Notes: generated from the sequence alone by a model not told the origin. Shown: positions 41,915 to 50,466, numbered from the stretch's first letter. The stretch is DNA of 64,000 nt from Streptomyces spiramyceticus (GCF_028807635.1 NZ_JARBAX010000001.1:4575501-4639500), one strand, 5' to 3'. Numbers and translations: made by a program.

Positions 41915-44824
41915 ATGGAACCTTTGGTGGCCAGCATGGTGGGGCGAGTAGCCGGTGAAGCAGTTAAGAAGTCCTTCACGTCTTTGACTAATTCGCAGAA
42001 CGCCTTCCCTGAATGGGAGGAAGAGGTTGACCATTCAGGCGGCTTGGTCGTTACGGACCCCAATGACGGCGAAACTCTGACGATCCTCACGCAAGATCAG
42101 GCAGCGCAAGTCACTGAGCTATTTGAGAGTCCAGAGTGTCTGGCGGTTGTCCAATTCCTGCTCATCGCAAAGTTTGGTTGCAGGCAGGAGGAATCCTTCA
42201 AGGAGATTGCGGAGTCATTCGCTGACGCATTCCAGGATCTAGCCGAAATGTTCTGTGAGGAGCGGAATTTCAACTGGAGCAATCTTGCAAGGCCTCTCTG
42301 GATGCTGCTTCGACAGTATGTCGACTCCCTCTTCCCGGCCGACGAGCTTTCAGCTCTAGTTTCCGCAGATGAACAGAAAAGGCTAAGTTCCTATTTGGGG
42401 GCGTCGCAAAAGATTGCGGGACGAGAGAGGCCGGCCAATATTGCCTTCCGTGATCTAGTCGACATCGCAGGGGACTCGACGAGGTTTGAGGCCGCCAGGA
42501 ACTGCTTGTACGACGTTCGAAGCAAATCTGCTGATTACTATGCCGAGGTCAACCTTGCGCATGCCCTCAGTCACTCTCAGGAGGCGTTTCGCTTCGAGCG
42601 GGAAACGCTCTACGTAAGCAGAAACCTGCGGCGGTACAACGCTAGCGACCATGAAACGGATGAATTCCTCTCGGTGCCGCGCACGCGACCCCGATGTGTG
42701 GTTATCGGGAACCCCGGGGTCGGGAAAAGCACGATGGTTCAGCATGTCGTGCACAAAGTGAGTTCTAATGCATCCGCAAGTGGTCAAGATTTTGCACCGC
42801 TCGTGATTCAATGTAAGGAATTCTCAAGTCCCGATTCCAGTACCTTCATCCTGGAGTCGATTACGCGATCTATGCGCGAGAACCTGCAGATCGACATCGA
42901 GAAAGAAACAGTCAGTGATGTGCTGACTCTAGGTCGAGGGTTCGTAGTATTCGATGGTATCGACGAAATTATCGACATCGGCCGTCGTCAGCTCTTCGTA
43001 AAGGCTATCGAATCTTTCGCTTCGCGGTATCCGCTAGCGCCCATTCTTGTCACTGCGAGGCGAGTCGGGTACCGCAAGGCACCTCTCGATGAAAGCGAGT
43101 TTTCCCTATACGAGCTTGACGACTTCTCGGATGAGCAGGTTGAGGCGTACGCCACAAAGTGGTTCCATGCCACGGGGCGTAGCGACGAAGAGCGACTCGC
43201 TTTCCTGCGCGAGTTGCAAAGTATCCCTGATGTTCGCGTGAATCCGCTGATGCTTTCTCTGCTGTGCGCACTGTATAGGGCAAGGGGATACATCCCCAGA
43301 AACCGTCGTGCCGTCTATCAGGCGTGTGCTGATTTGATGTTCCAGCGTTGGGACTCCATGCGGCAGATCGAGCAGCCGATGGATCATAGGCATTATGGAA
43401 CGCGCCTCATGCAGGAGCTGGCACTGTTCTTTTATCGTAGTCAATCTGCTCAAGGGGGAGTCGAGGAGCGCCAGCTACGGCGCATCATCACGACTTTCTT
43501 CACCGATACGGCATCCGTTGAATCCTACGAAGCTGCGAGGCGAGCCGAAGACTTCCTGGACTTCTGTGCAGATCGAGCTTGGCTGCTCACATCGCAGGGG
43601 ACGACCGACCGGGGAGAGCGTGTCTTTGGCTTCACCCATCGGACTTTCATGGAGTACTTCTCTGCAGAGGCTATCGTTCGGAGGGCGCGGTCTTTGGAGG
43701 AAATCGTAGATGAGGTTGCCCAAGCGCACGATAGAGATGCCAGTTCTGTGCTGGCTGACGTAATCGTCCAGTGTGCCGACGAGAAGTATGACCGCGGCGC
43801 TGAAGACATCATTAACGGACTGCTTGAGAAGACTCGCTCTTTGGGCAAGGTTCAAGCCAGCAAATACATCTCGTTGAGCTTGCGGATCCTGAATTCTGCT
43901 CCTGTCCCCAAGAAGACCACAGACGCTGTATTTGCCGGTCTTTTCGAATACTGGAGTCGGTCTGAGTTGGATGGTACGGAGGCGTCTGCAGCTGCGCTCT
44001 TTGACCTTTACCGTGATCCGCGGAACAGGTTGCACACTTTGCTGCAAGAGCAGTTGGGTAATTCAAGGACGGATAATTCGGCTGCAGTGATTCAGCGTTG
44101 GTCGCGGTTCGTTCTTTCTGGTCAGGCAATACGCTTCGACCAGGCGTGGGAACCTCAAATGCATGAGATCGCGAATTCGCTGTATGAAATCGACACAGAC
44201 GTGGACGATGCATCGCACGCTTACATGATGTCGGTGGGCATCTATTCCCCGACTCGTCTCGATGTCAAGCGGCCGCCAAATTGGCTGCTGTCCGTAAACA
44301 CCTTTGGTTGGACTCTTGATTCTTGGGTGCCCGGACCGTTGTTGGTCGACATGTTGGATATTGCCTGGGGTGAATCAGAGAGTTCGCCCATTGTGGATTG
44401 GGTTGATCCTGAGGCCATGGGTGCGTGGCGAGTGGGTCCGCAAACGCCGTTTTCTTCCGTAGTCGCCAAGCTTTCCTCGCGCCCTATGCTTAGCCCTCTG
44501 GAATTGGGCAGCAACTGGGGGGATGACCGCGTGAAGCCGTTTCTCCTGTGGGCTTGTTGTAGCCTTTATGAGATCACTTTCCCATCCTTGCATCCATTTC
44601 ATGACGTTACGCGAGGGATGTTTGGATTCGAATGGTTTAGGCGTATCACAGCGACTCGTGATAACCGTCTCGTTGGAGACGAAGAGCCAGCCAGTCGGTG
44701 GACGCCATTCTCCCGCAAAGAGATCGTGGCCCAAGTGGAATCGACTGGTATGCCGACGTGGTTTGTTAAATGGGCCACGGGGCGACTCAGCTTTGTGCCA
44801 CAGGAAGACAACCGAGTCGTATGA
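41915..44824 (+). CDS. NACHT/NLR-type STAND ATPase, candidate anti-phage protein
   Basis: 969 aa from the ATG at 41915; the open frame extends to 41648 but upstream codons look non-coding. Residues 1-250 are a helical N-terminal region of unknown type. The NTPase has Walker A GNPGVGKSTMV (about 265), Walker B GFVVFDGIDEI (about 342), a sensor-like ILVTARRVGYR and the winged-helix lid (VNPLMLSLLCALYRARG, then FTHRTFMEYFSAEAI), all as in NACHT proteins. About 350 C-terminal residues lack recognisable LRR or TPR repeats. Bacterial NACHT proteins sense phage components and trigger abortive infection. Its island position and low GC indicate transfer. Confidence 0.85.
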   Translation: MEPLVASMVGRVAGEAVKKSFTSLTNSQNAFPEWEEEVDHSGGLVVTDPNDGETLTILTQDQAAQVTELFESPECLAVVQFLLIAKFGCRQEESFKEIAESFADAFQDLAEMFCEERNFNWSNLARPLWMLLRQYVDSLFPADELSALVSADEQKRLSSYLGASQKIAGRERPANIAFRDLVDIAGDSTRFEAARNCLYDVRSKSADYYAEVNLAHALSHSQEAFRFERETLYVSRNLRRYNASDHETDEFLSVPRTRPRCVVIGNPGVGKSTMVQHVVHKVSSNASASGQDFAPLVIQCKEFSSPDSSTFILESITRSMRENLQIDIEKETVSDVLTLGRGFVVFDGIDEIIDIGRRQLFVKAIESFASRYPLAPILVTARRVGYRKAPLDESEFSLYELDDFSDEQVEAYATKWFHATGRSDEERLAFLRELQSIPDVRVNPLMLSLLCALYRARGYIPRNRRAVYQACADLMFQRWDSMRQIEQPMDHRHYGTRLMQELALFFYRSQSAQGGVEERQLRRIITTFFTDTASVESYEAARRAEDFLDFCADRAWLLTSQGTTDRGERVFGFTHRTFMEYFSAEAIVRRARSLEEIVDEVAQAHDRDASSVLADVIVQCADEKYDRGAEDIINGLLEKTRSLGKVQASKYISLSLRILNSAPVPKKTTDAVFAGLFEYWSRSELDGTEASAAALFDLYRDPRNRLHTLLQEQLGNSRTDNSAAVIQRWSRFVLSGQAIRFDQAWEPQMHEIANSLYEIDTDVDDASHAYMMSVGIYSPTRLDVKRPPNWLLSVNTFGWTLDSWVPGPLLVDMLDIAWGESESSPIVDWVDPEAMGAWRVGPQTPFSSVVAKLSSRPMLSPLELGSNWGDDRVKPFLLWACCSLYEITFPSLHPFHDVTRGMFGFEWFRRITATRDNRLVGDEEPASRWTPFSRKEIVAQVESTGMPTWFVKWATGRLSFVPQEDNRVV

Positions 44825-44894
44825 GGCGGCAACGGCAAGCTTCACCGCGTACCCCAGAAGCGGGATTGTGTGACGAGAACAGGAAAGGCGAAGA

Positions 44895-45086
44895 GTGAGG
44901 AAGGGGCCCAGTCGTGCGGCAGCAGGCAAGCCCTCGTGGAACCTTTGCGGTCATTGCGATGAGTTGTCGACACTGCGGGATCTGATGGATAGGTACGGCG
45001 TCCCCCGGGGGTTGTTCTACGTGCCTTCGGCGTTCTATGACAAGAGGGTTTGGCCGAGCCGGTGCCAGGAGGCCGCTGGCGAGTGA
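44895..45086 (+). CDS. Small hypothetical protein
   Basis: 63 aa, GTG start with GCGAAGA upstream, beginning 70 bp after the NACHT stop. LCGHCDELSTLRDLMDRYGV contains one CxxC pair; YVPSAFYDKRVWPSRC follows. I do not recognise the family. The end overlaps the start assigned to the GntR gene. It could be a real gene or chance. Confidence 0.42.
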   Translation: MRKGPSRAAAGKPSWNLCGHCDELSTLRDLMDRYGVPRGLFYVPSAFYDKRVWPSRCQEAAGE

Positions 45087-45394
45087 TCAGAGAAGGGGAG
45101 AACGTTGACCGTCGGCCATTGGCCGAGCACATCGCGGATGTCATCAGGAAAGACGGCATGGTAGTAGGTGCTTCCTTCCCGAGCGCCTCGGCTCTCGCCG
45201 TTCGGTTTGGAGTTTCACGCCCCACGGTGGCCAAGGCCCTGGACAGGCTGGAGGCCGAGGGCTGTTGTCGGAAGCGAGGCAGGGGAAGCAGCGCACTGTG
45301 TTGGCTCTGCCTGGACATGAGGAGCGTGCCGAAGCGTGAGCACAACCGGACTAACCGAGTGGGCCTACCCGCTCGGGGAATCGCTGCTGGCTGA
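45083..45394 (+). CDS. Short GntR-type DNA-binding protein
   Basis: 103 aa from the GTG at 45083 (AGGAGG 10 bp upstream; a TTG at 45050 is possible). RPLAEHIADVIRKDG then ASALAVRFGVSRPTVAKALD is a GntR winged helix. After EGCCRKRGRGS there is no ligand domain, only about 35 unmatched residues. Such single-domain GntR proteins occur on actinobacterial integrative elements, where relatives (KorSA, Pra control) repress transfer genes. It overlaps the HD gene by 59 bp, a recurrent GntR-HD pairing. Confidence 0.65.
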   Translation: MIREGENVDRRPLAEHIADVIRKDGMVVGASFPSASALAVRFGVSRPTVAKALDRLEAEGCCRKRGRGSSALCWLCLDMRSVPKREHNRTNRVGLPARGIAAG

Positions 45395-45734
45395 GCCGCT
45401 GCCGCGCAGGTGGCAGCACTCCCTCGGAGTGGCGGAACGAGCACGGTCCATCGCGCCGATCCTCGGTGCCGACGCCGACCTCTTGGAGGCCGCGGCCGTG
45501 CTCCATGACATCGGCTACTCGCCGGACCTTGCCAAGACCGGCTTTCACCCGCTCGATGGCGCCCGCTACCTCCGGGCCGTGGCCGGCGGAAGCGGTCGGG
45601 CTTCGAGAGCAGGACTGCTACCTACCGGAGAAGGGTCGGGGGATGTTGACGCTCCGCGAGGCGCGCCCGGTGTCCGGCAAGAAGTGGACCGACACCGGGA
45701 AGCGTCACGACAAGCGAGGTTTGAAGTCCCGTGA
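45336..45734 (+). pseudogene. HD-domain phosphohydrolase, truncated
   Basis: GTG start with GGAG upstream. PRRWQHSLGVAERA and EAAAVLHDIGYSPDLAKTGF give the metal-binding H...HD of an HD domain, and HPLDGARYLR follows as in full-length relatives. After residue 85 (about 45590) the sequence ceases to match the family and the frame runs out of phase across integrase sequence to 45734. Intact relatives continue for about 80 more residues with another conserved His pair, so the 3' half has been replaced and the protein is probably inactive. Confidence 0.65.
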
Positions 45735-45790
45735 GCCTCGATCCGTCAGGGCGGCAGCAGCAGTCTGCCCGAGACTGCTGGGCCTCACGG
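45586..45790 (+). pseudogene. Tyrosine-recombinase integrase relic
   Basis: One forward frame reads GLREQDCYLPEKGRGMLTLR, EARPVSGKKWTDTGKRHDKR and GLKSREPRSV. This matches the middle of the catalytic domain of Streptomyces phage-type integrases, just before the VPIPP segment. No N-terminal or C-terminal part is present, and the catalytic Arg/His/Tyr positions are not all covered. It abuts the broken HD gene, and lies 154 bp from the intact tRNA, where the integrase of such elements normally sits. Confidence 0.6.
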
Positions 45791-45855
45791 CCTGTTTGCC
45801 GAGGCTCGTGAAAACTCACTCGCCACTCACTCGGAATCAGTGATTGAGAACGACA

Positions 45856-45890
45856 AAGAGCCGGACCCAGTGAGACTGGGTCCGGCTCTT
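45856..45890. terminator. Terminator of the tRNA-Arg gene
   Basis: 16-bp perfect stem (AAGAGCCGGACCCAGT and its complement) with a 3-nt loop and an A/T-rich edge on either side, 54 bp past the tRNA 3' end. It can act in both directions and also closes the island. Confidence 0.8.
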
Positions 45891-45943
45891 GATGTCTGGC
45901 ACTTCTGCAGGTCAGCGGCTGTTTCACGCTGGTCCGGCTTCTG

Positions 45944-46015
45944 TGCCCCCGGCAGGATTCGAACCTGCGCACACGGCTCCGGAGGCCGTTGCTCTATCCC
46001 CTGAGCTACGGGGGC
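45944..46015 (-). tRNA. tRNA-Arg(CCG)
   Basis: 72 nt, reverse strand, 5' end at 46015. Acceptor stem GCCCCCG pairs with CGGGGGC, then discriminator A at 45944. D arm (GCTC AGGGGATA GAGC), anticodon stem CGGCC/GGCCG-like around CTCCGGA with anticodon CCG, and T arm GCAGGTTCGAATCCTGC are all normal. CCA is not encoded. Its 3' 41 bp are the island's right attachment core. Confidence 0.95.
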
Positions 46016-46179
46016 GTACCGCCGCAGTAAGCGCGGCGACGGGTTGAACACTACCAGCTCCTGCCGGGTGACCATGAACAGGTATTTCGGTTGCCTGGCC
46101 GGATCTCCGCCGTACCCCGCACGGGGTGGAAGTGGGCAAAACCCGGACGCAGCCCCGGGCGGCAACCTACTCTCGAGTT

Positions 46180-46614
46180 GTGCCAGGGGCGTCCGGTCGG
46201 GTGCTTGTTGTGGACGACAACAAGGTCATCCGGCAGTTGATCAGGGTCAATCTCGAGCTGGAGGGCTTCGAGGTAGTGACCGCGGCCGATGGTGCCGAGT
46301 GTCTGGACATCGTGCAGCGGGTCAGTCCTGATGTCGTCACGCTCGACGTCGTGATGCCGCGCCTCGACGGGTTGCGTACGGCCGCCCGCCTCCACGACGA
46401 CCCGCGTACGTCTCATCTGCCCGTCGCGATCATCAGTGCGTGTACGCAGTACGAGGTGGAGACCGGCCTCGCTTCCGGCGTCGACGCCTTTCTCGCCAAG
46501 CCATTCGAGCCGGCCGAGCTGGTCAGGCTCGTACGGCAGCTGATGCACCAGGAGGGCCCGCCGTCTGCCGACGGCAGGCATGAGGCCGGGCAGGCTGGGA
46601 GTGCCGTCGGGTGA
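46180..46614 (+). CDS. Response regulator, receiver domain only
   Basis: 144 aa from the GTG at 46180. RVLVVDDNKVIRQL (acidic pair), TLDVVMPRLDG (phosphorylated Asp), AIISA and FLAKPFEP (conserved Lys) form a full receiver domain; no output domain follows. TACTCT (46168-46173) 6 bp before the GTG and no ribosome site suggest a leaderless mRNA. An orphan regulator; I recall the same gene between tRNA-Arg and the ArgRS-like gene in S. coelicolor. Confidence 0.88.
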   Translation: MPGASGRVLVVDDNKVIRQLIRVNLELEGFEVVTAADGAECLDIVQRVSPDVVTLDVVMPRLDGLRTAARLHDDPRTSHLPVAIISACTQYEVETGLASGVDAFLAKPFEPAELVRLVRQLMHQEGPPSADGRHEAGQAGSAVG

Positions 46615-46692
46615 GCCCCTCGCCCGATGCCAGTGACCGGATGGCGAAACCCGGTTCGCTAAGGGACCCCCCTCCTCCCATACGCTTGTCCC

Positions 46693-47655
46693 GTGACCCC
46701 CGCCGAGCTCTCCCGTACCGTGCTGCGCGCCGTGCGTCGCGCCGTCGAGGAGGACGTGTTGCGGGCGCCGGTGCCGGAGCGGGCCGTCGTCGAGCGGCCG
46801 CGGCCCGGGGGGCGTGGGGATTACGCCTCCAATGTCGCCCTCAAGCTGGCTGGGTCGGCGAGTTTGCCCGCCCGCGAAGTGGCCGAGATTCTCCGTCGCA
46901 TGCTCGTCGTCGACGAGCAGATCGCCGACGTCGAGATCACCGGGCCGGGATTCTTGAATTTCACGCTCGTCCGCCCTGCTCAGAATTCCGTCGTACGTAC
47001 CGTCCTCACCCAGCGCAGCTCGTACGGGCACGGGACCTCCGTCGACGGAGCCGGGCAGGTCGTCCAGGTCCCGGCCGGGACCCATGGCGACGCCGTCGCC
47101 CGGCTGATGCAGGCCCAGGGCGTGACGGTCGTGAGGAGTGGGGAGGCGGATCCCGGCTTCCCACACGTCGTCGGCCGGCTCGGGCGTGACGCCGCCGTGT
47201 GGAGTGTCCTCTGGCCCACCTCCGTCGCCCGCCCCGACGACCTCCTCGTTCAGCGCGAGAGCAACCCCCTCTTCCGCGTCCGGTACGCCCACGCCCGCGC
47301 CCGGGCCCTCGCCCGTAATGCCGCCGCCCTCGGGTTCGAAGCCGGGGAAGCCACCAGCTACGGAGAAGCGGCCAGCTACGGACGCGACGCCGCGCCCCTC
47401 CTCGGTGCCCTCGCCGACTACCCCGTCGTCCTGGAAGCCGCCGCCCGCCACCGCGCCCCCGACCGGCTCGCCCGTTATCTCGACGCGACCGCCGAAAGCT
47501 TCTTCCGCTTTCACGACGCTCACCCCGTCCTGCCTCTCGGCGACGAGAAACCCTCGGTCGCCCACCGCTCCCGCCTGGCCCTCGCCGAGGCCACCGGGAC
47601 GGTGCTCGCCGGCGGCCTGTCCTTGCTCGGCATCAGTGCCCCCGAACATCTGTGA
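46693..47655 (+). CDS. ArgRS-derived protein lacking the catalytic core (NrtL-type)
   Basis: 320 aa. The N-terminal part (TVLRAVRRAVEEDV, RGDYASNVALKLAG, GFLNFTLV) is the additional tRNA-binding domain of arginyl-tRNA synthetase; the C-terminal part (FRVRYAHARARALARNAAAL to the end) is the DALR anticodon-binding domain. The HIGH/KMSK nucleotide-binding core is missing and a short linker replaces it. It cannot charge tRNA by itself. It lies 16 bp before lysA and is probably co-transcribed, recalling argS-lysA linkage in other actinobacteria. Confidence 0.85.
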   Translation: MTPAELSRTVLRAVRRAVEEDVLRAPVPERAVVERPRPGGRGDYASNVALKLAGSASLPAREVAEILRRMLVVDEQIADVEITGPGFLNFTLVRPAQNSVVRTVLTQRSSYGHGTSVDGAGQVVQVPAGTHGDAVARLMQAQGVTVVRSGEADPGFPHVVGRLGRDAAVWSVLWPTSVARPDDLLVQRESNPLFRVRYAHARARALARNAAALGFEAGEATSYGEAASYGRDAAPLLGALADYPVVLEAAARHRAPDRLARYLDATAESFFRFHDAHPVLPLGDEKPSVAHRSRLALAEATGTVLAGGLSLLGISAPEHL

Positions 47656-47671
47656 GAGAGACAGAAGAACC

Positions 47672-49063
47672 ATGAGCCGTTCCGCACACCCCGCCGGGCC
47701 CCGTCACGCCGACGTCTACCCCGAGGGGCACTACACCGCCCCGCCCGCCGACCTCAACGTCCTCGACGAGAAGGTCTGGGCCCGGGCCGTACGACGTAAC
47801 AGCGACGGCGTCGTCACCGTCGGCGGCATCGAAGTCAGCCGCCTCGCCGAGGAGTTCGGTACGCCCGCCTACTTCCTCGACGAGAGCGACTTCCGCGCCC
47901 GCTGCCGGGCATGGGCCGACGCCTTCGGGCCGGACGCGGACGTGTTCTACGCGGGCAAGGCCTTCCTCTCGCGGGCCGTCGTCCGCTGGCTGATGGAAGA
48001 GGGGCTGAATCTCGATGTGTGCTCCGGCGGCGAGCTGACCACCGCCCTCGACGTCGGCATGCCCCCCGAGCGCATTGCTTTTCATGGGAACAACAAGTCC
48101 ACGGACGAAATCGAGCGGGCCGTACGCCTGGGCGTCGGGCGGATCGTTCTCGACTCCTTCCAGGAGATCGTCCGCGTCGCGCACATCGCGCAGAGCATGG
48201 GCAAGCGGCAGCGCGTCCAGATCCGGGTGACCGTCGGCGTCGAGGCTCATACGCATGAGTTCATCGCGACCGCCCACGAGGACCAGAAGTTCGGGATCGG
48301 GCTCGCCGGCGGGGAGGCCGCCGAAGCCGTGCGGCGGGCCCTCAAGCTCGACGGGATCGAGCTTGTCGGGATTCACTCGCACATCGGGTCGCAGATCTTC
48401 GACATGGCCGGGTTCGAGGTCTCTGCGCGGCGCGTGGTTCAGCTGCTTGCCGACGTACGGGACGAGCACGGTGTCGAACTGCCCGAGATCGACCTCGGTG
48501 GCGGCCTCGGCATCGCGTACACCTCCGAGGACGACCCCGCCGAGCCGCACGAGATCGCCAAGGCGCTGAACGAGATCGTCACCCGGGAGTGCGAGGCGCA
48601 CGGGGTGGCCACGCCCCGCATCTCCGTCGAGCCGGGACGCGCCATCGTCGGGCCCACCGCCTTCACCCTCTACGAGGTCGGCACCATCAAGCCGCTGGAG
48701 GGCCTGCGTACGTACGTCAGCGTGGACGGCGGCATGTCGGACAACATCCGCACCGCCCTGTACGACGCCGAGTACAGCGTGGCTCTCGTGTCCCGGACCT
48801 CCGACGCCGAGCCGATGCTCAGCCGCGTCGTCGGCAAGCACTGCGAGAGCGGGGACATTGTGGTCAAGGATGCTTTCCTGCCCGCCGATCTCGCGCCCGG
48901 TGATCTCATTGCCGTGCCCGCCACCGGTGCTTACTGCCGTTCGATGGCGAGCAACTACAACCACTCGCTGCGCCCGCCCGTCGTCGCCGTCAATGATGGT
49001 GAGGCGCGCGTGATTGTCCGGCGCGAGACGGAGGAAGATCTCCTGCGTCTCGATGTCGGCTGA
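47672..49063 (+). CDS. lysA: Diaminopimelate decarboxylase
   Basis: 463 aa. PLP lysine in VFYAGKAFLSRA; GGELTTALDVG; HSHIGSQIFD; IDLGGGLGI (phosphate loop); PGRAIVGPTAF. It decarboxylates meso-diaminopimelate to L-lysine, the last step of the pathway, in the cytosol. The start ATG at 47672 has GAGAGAGACAG upstream. The same Asp-family amino-acid block continues with hom, thrC and thrB. Confidence 0.96.
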   Translation: MSRSAHPAGPRHADVYPEGHYTAPPADLNVLDEKVWARAVRRNSDGVVTVGGIEVSRLAEEFGTPAYFLDESDFRARCRAWADAFGPDADVFYAGKAFLSRAVVRWLMEEGLNLDVCSGGELTTALDVGMPPERIAFHGNNKSTDEIERAVRLGVGRIVLDSFQEIVRVAHIAQSMGKRQRVQIRVTVGVEAHTHEFIATAHEDQKFGIGLAGGEAAEAVRRALKLDGIELVGIHSHIGSQIFDMAGFEVSARRVVQLLADVRDEHGVELPEIDLGGGLGIAYTSEDDPAEPHEIAKALNEIVTRECEAHGVATPRISVEPGRAIVGPTAFTLYEVGTIKPLEGLRTYVSVDGGMSDNIRTALYDAEYSVALVSRTSDAEPMLSRVVGKHCESGDIVVKDAFLPADLAPGDLIAVPATGAYCRSMASNYNHSLRPPVVAVNDGEARVIVRRETEEDLLRLDVG

Positions 49064-49083
49064 TGAAATAGATGTCTCGCAAT

Positions 49084-49112
49084 CTGGACGAGGGGCAGAA
49101 ACTCCCGTCCAG
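49084..49112. promoter_or_regulatory. Hairpin between lysA and hom
   Basis: CTGGACG and CGTCCAG arms around 15 nt, with a further GGG/CCC inside, lie in the 95-bp gap before hom. Possible terminator of lysA or leader structure; no T run. Confidence 0.4.
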
Positions 49113-49158
49113 TGAGTGAGACTGGTTCACACTCAAGTTTTAGAGGAAACGAGGTCGG

Positions 49159-50460
49159 ATGATGCGTACGCGTCCGCTGAAGGTGGCGCTGCTGGGCTGT
49201 GGTGTGGTCGGCTCAGAGGTGGCGCGCATCATGACGACGCACGCCGACGACCTCGCCGCCCGCATCGGGGCCCCCGTCGAGCTCGCAGGGGTCGCGGTGC
49301 GGCGTCCCTCCAAGGTCCGTGAGGGCATCGATCCGGCGCTGGTCACCACCGACGCGACCGCCCTGGTCAAACGGGGCGACATCGACGTCGTCGTCGAGGT
49401 CATCGGCGGCATCGAGCCCGCCCGAACGCTCATCACCACCGCCTTCGAGCACGGCGCGTCCGTCGTCTCCGCGAACAAGGCGCTGCTCGCCGAGGACGGC
49501 GCGGCCCTGCACGCCGCCGCCGAGGAGCACGGGCGGGATCTGTACTACGAGGCCGCCGTGGCCGGTGCCATTCCGCTTGTACGGCCGCTGCGCGAGTCCC
49601 TCGCCGGGGACAAAGTCAACCGCGTGCTCGGGATCGTCAACGGAACGACCAACTTCATCCTCGACAAGATGGACACGAGCGGAGCCGGTTACTCCGAGGC
49701 GCTCGACGAGGCCACAGCCCTCGGTTACGCCGAAGCCGACCCCACCGCCGATGTCGAGGGATTCGACGCCGCTGCCAAGGCCGCCATCCTCGCCGGAATC
49801 GCCTTCCACACCCGGGTGCGGATCGGCGACGTACACCGCGAGGGGCTCACCGAGGTCACCGCCTCCGACATCGCCTCCGCGAAGCGCATGGGCTGCACGG
49901 TCAAGCTGCTCGCGATCTGTGAGCGCGCCGCCGACGGCAAGTCCGTCACCGCGCGCGTCCACCCCGCGATGATCCCGCTGACGCACCCGCTGGCCTCCGT
50001 CCGCGAGGCCTACAACGCGGTCTTCATCGAGGCCGAGGCGGCCGGGCAGCTGATGTTCTACGGTCCCGGCGCCGGCGGTGCGCCGACCGCTTCGGCCGTG
50101 CTCGGCGACCTCGTCGCCGTCTGCCGGAACATCGTCGCCGCGACCACCGGGCCCGGCGAATCCGCGTACACCCAGCTCCCCGTCAGCCCGATGGGCGAGG
50201 TCGTCACGCGGTACCACATCAGCCTCGACGTGGCCGACAAGCCGGGCGTACTCGCCCAGGTCGCCACCATCTTCGCCGAGCACGGCGTATCGATTGATAC
50301 GGTCCGCCAGCAAGGCCGACCGGACGGAGACGGCGAGGCTTCTCTCGTCGTCGTCACCCACCGCGCGCCCGACGCCGCCCTTTCGGGGACCGTCGAAGCG
50401 CTGCGCAAGCTCGACACCGTGCGCGGTGTCGCCAGCATCATGCGTGTTGAAGGGGAGTAA
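49159..50460 (+). CDS. hom: Homoserine dehydrogenase
   Basis: 433 aa. NAD(P)-binding LLGCGVVGSEVARIM; VSANKALLAEDG; VNGTTNFILDKM and EADPTADVEGFDAAAK line the active site; a C-terminal ACT domain (DKPGVLAQVATIFAEHGVSI) mediates threonine feedback. It reduces aspartate semialdehyde to homoserine. The ATG at 49159 (MMRTRP) has GAGGAAACGAGG upstream. thrC starts 6 bp after its stop. Confidence 0.96.
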   Translation: MMRTRPLKVALLGCGVVGSEVARIMTTHADDLAARIGAPVELAGVAVRRPSKVREGIDPALVTTDATALVKRGDIDVVVEVIGGIEPARTLITTAFEHGASVVSANKALLAEDGAALHAAAEEHGRDLYYEAAVAGAIPLVRPLRESLAGDKVNRVLGIVNGTTNFILDKMDTSGAGYSEALDEATALGYAEADPTADVEGFDAAAKAAILAGIAFHTRVRIGDVHREGLTEVTASDIASAKRMGCTVKLLAICERAADGKSVTARVHPAMIPLTHPLASVREAYNAVFIEAEAAGQLMFYGPGAGGAPTASAVLGDLVAVCRNIVAATTGPGESAYTQLPVSPMGEVVTRYHISLDVADKPGVLAQVATIFAEHGVSIDTVRQQGRPDGDGEASLVVVTHRAPDAALSGTVEALRKLDTVRGVASIMRVEGE

Positions 50461-50466
50461 GGACCC

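Larger units (their letters stand above)
39654..45987. mobile_element. Integrated island in tRNA-Arg(CCG), integrase decayed
   Basis: About 6.3 kb between direct copies of the tRNA 3' half. The intact tRNA and the integrase relic are at the right end, the usual geometry for tyrosine-recombinase elements such as actinomycete integrative and conjugative elements. Cargo: GNAT-like protein, DUF4234 membrane protein, NACHT ATPase, small protein, GntR and HD proteins. GC content is lower than the flanks from about 40700 to 45000. No replication or transfer genes remain, so it is a relic or a satellite. A third core at 41557-41583 splits it into two modules. Confidence 0.75.

Noticed and set aside
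44825..45082. N-terminal extension of the GntR protein into the preceding small frame
   Set aside because: Different reading frame; joining them would require a frameshift for which there is no evidence.
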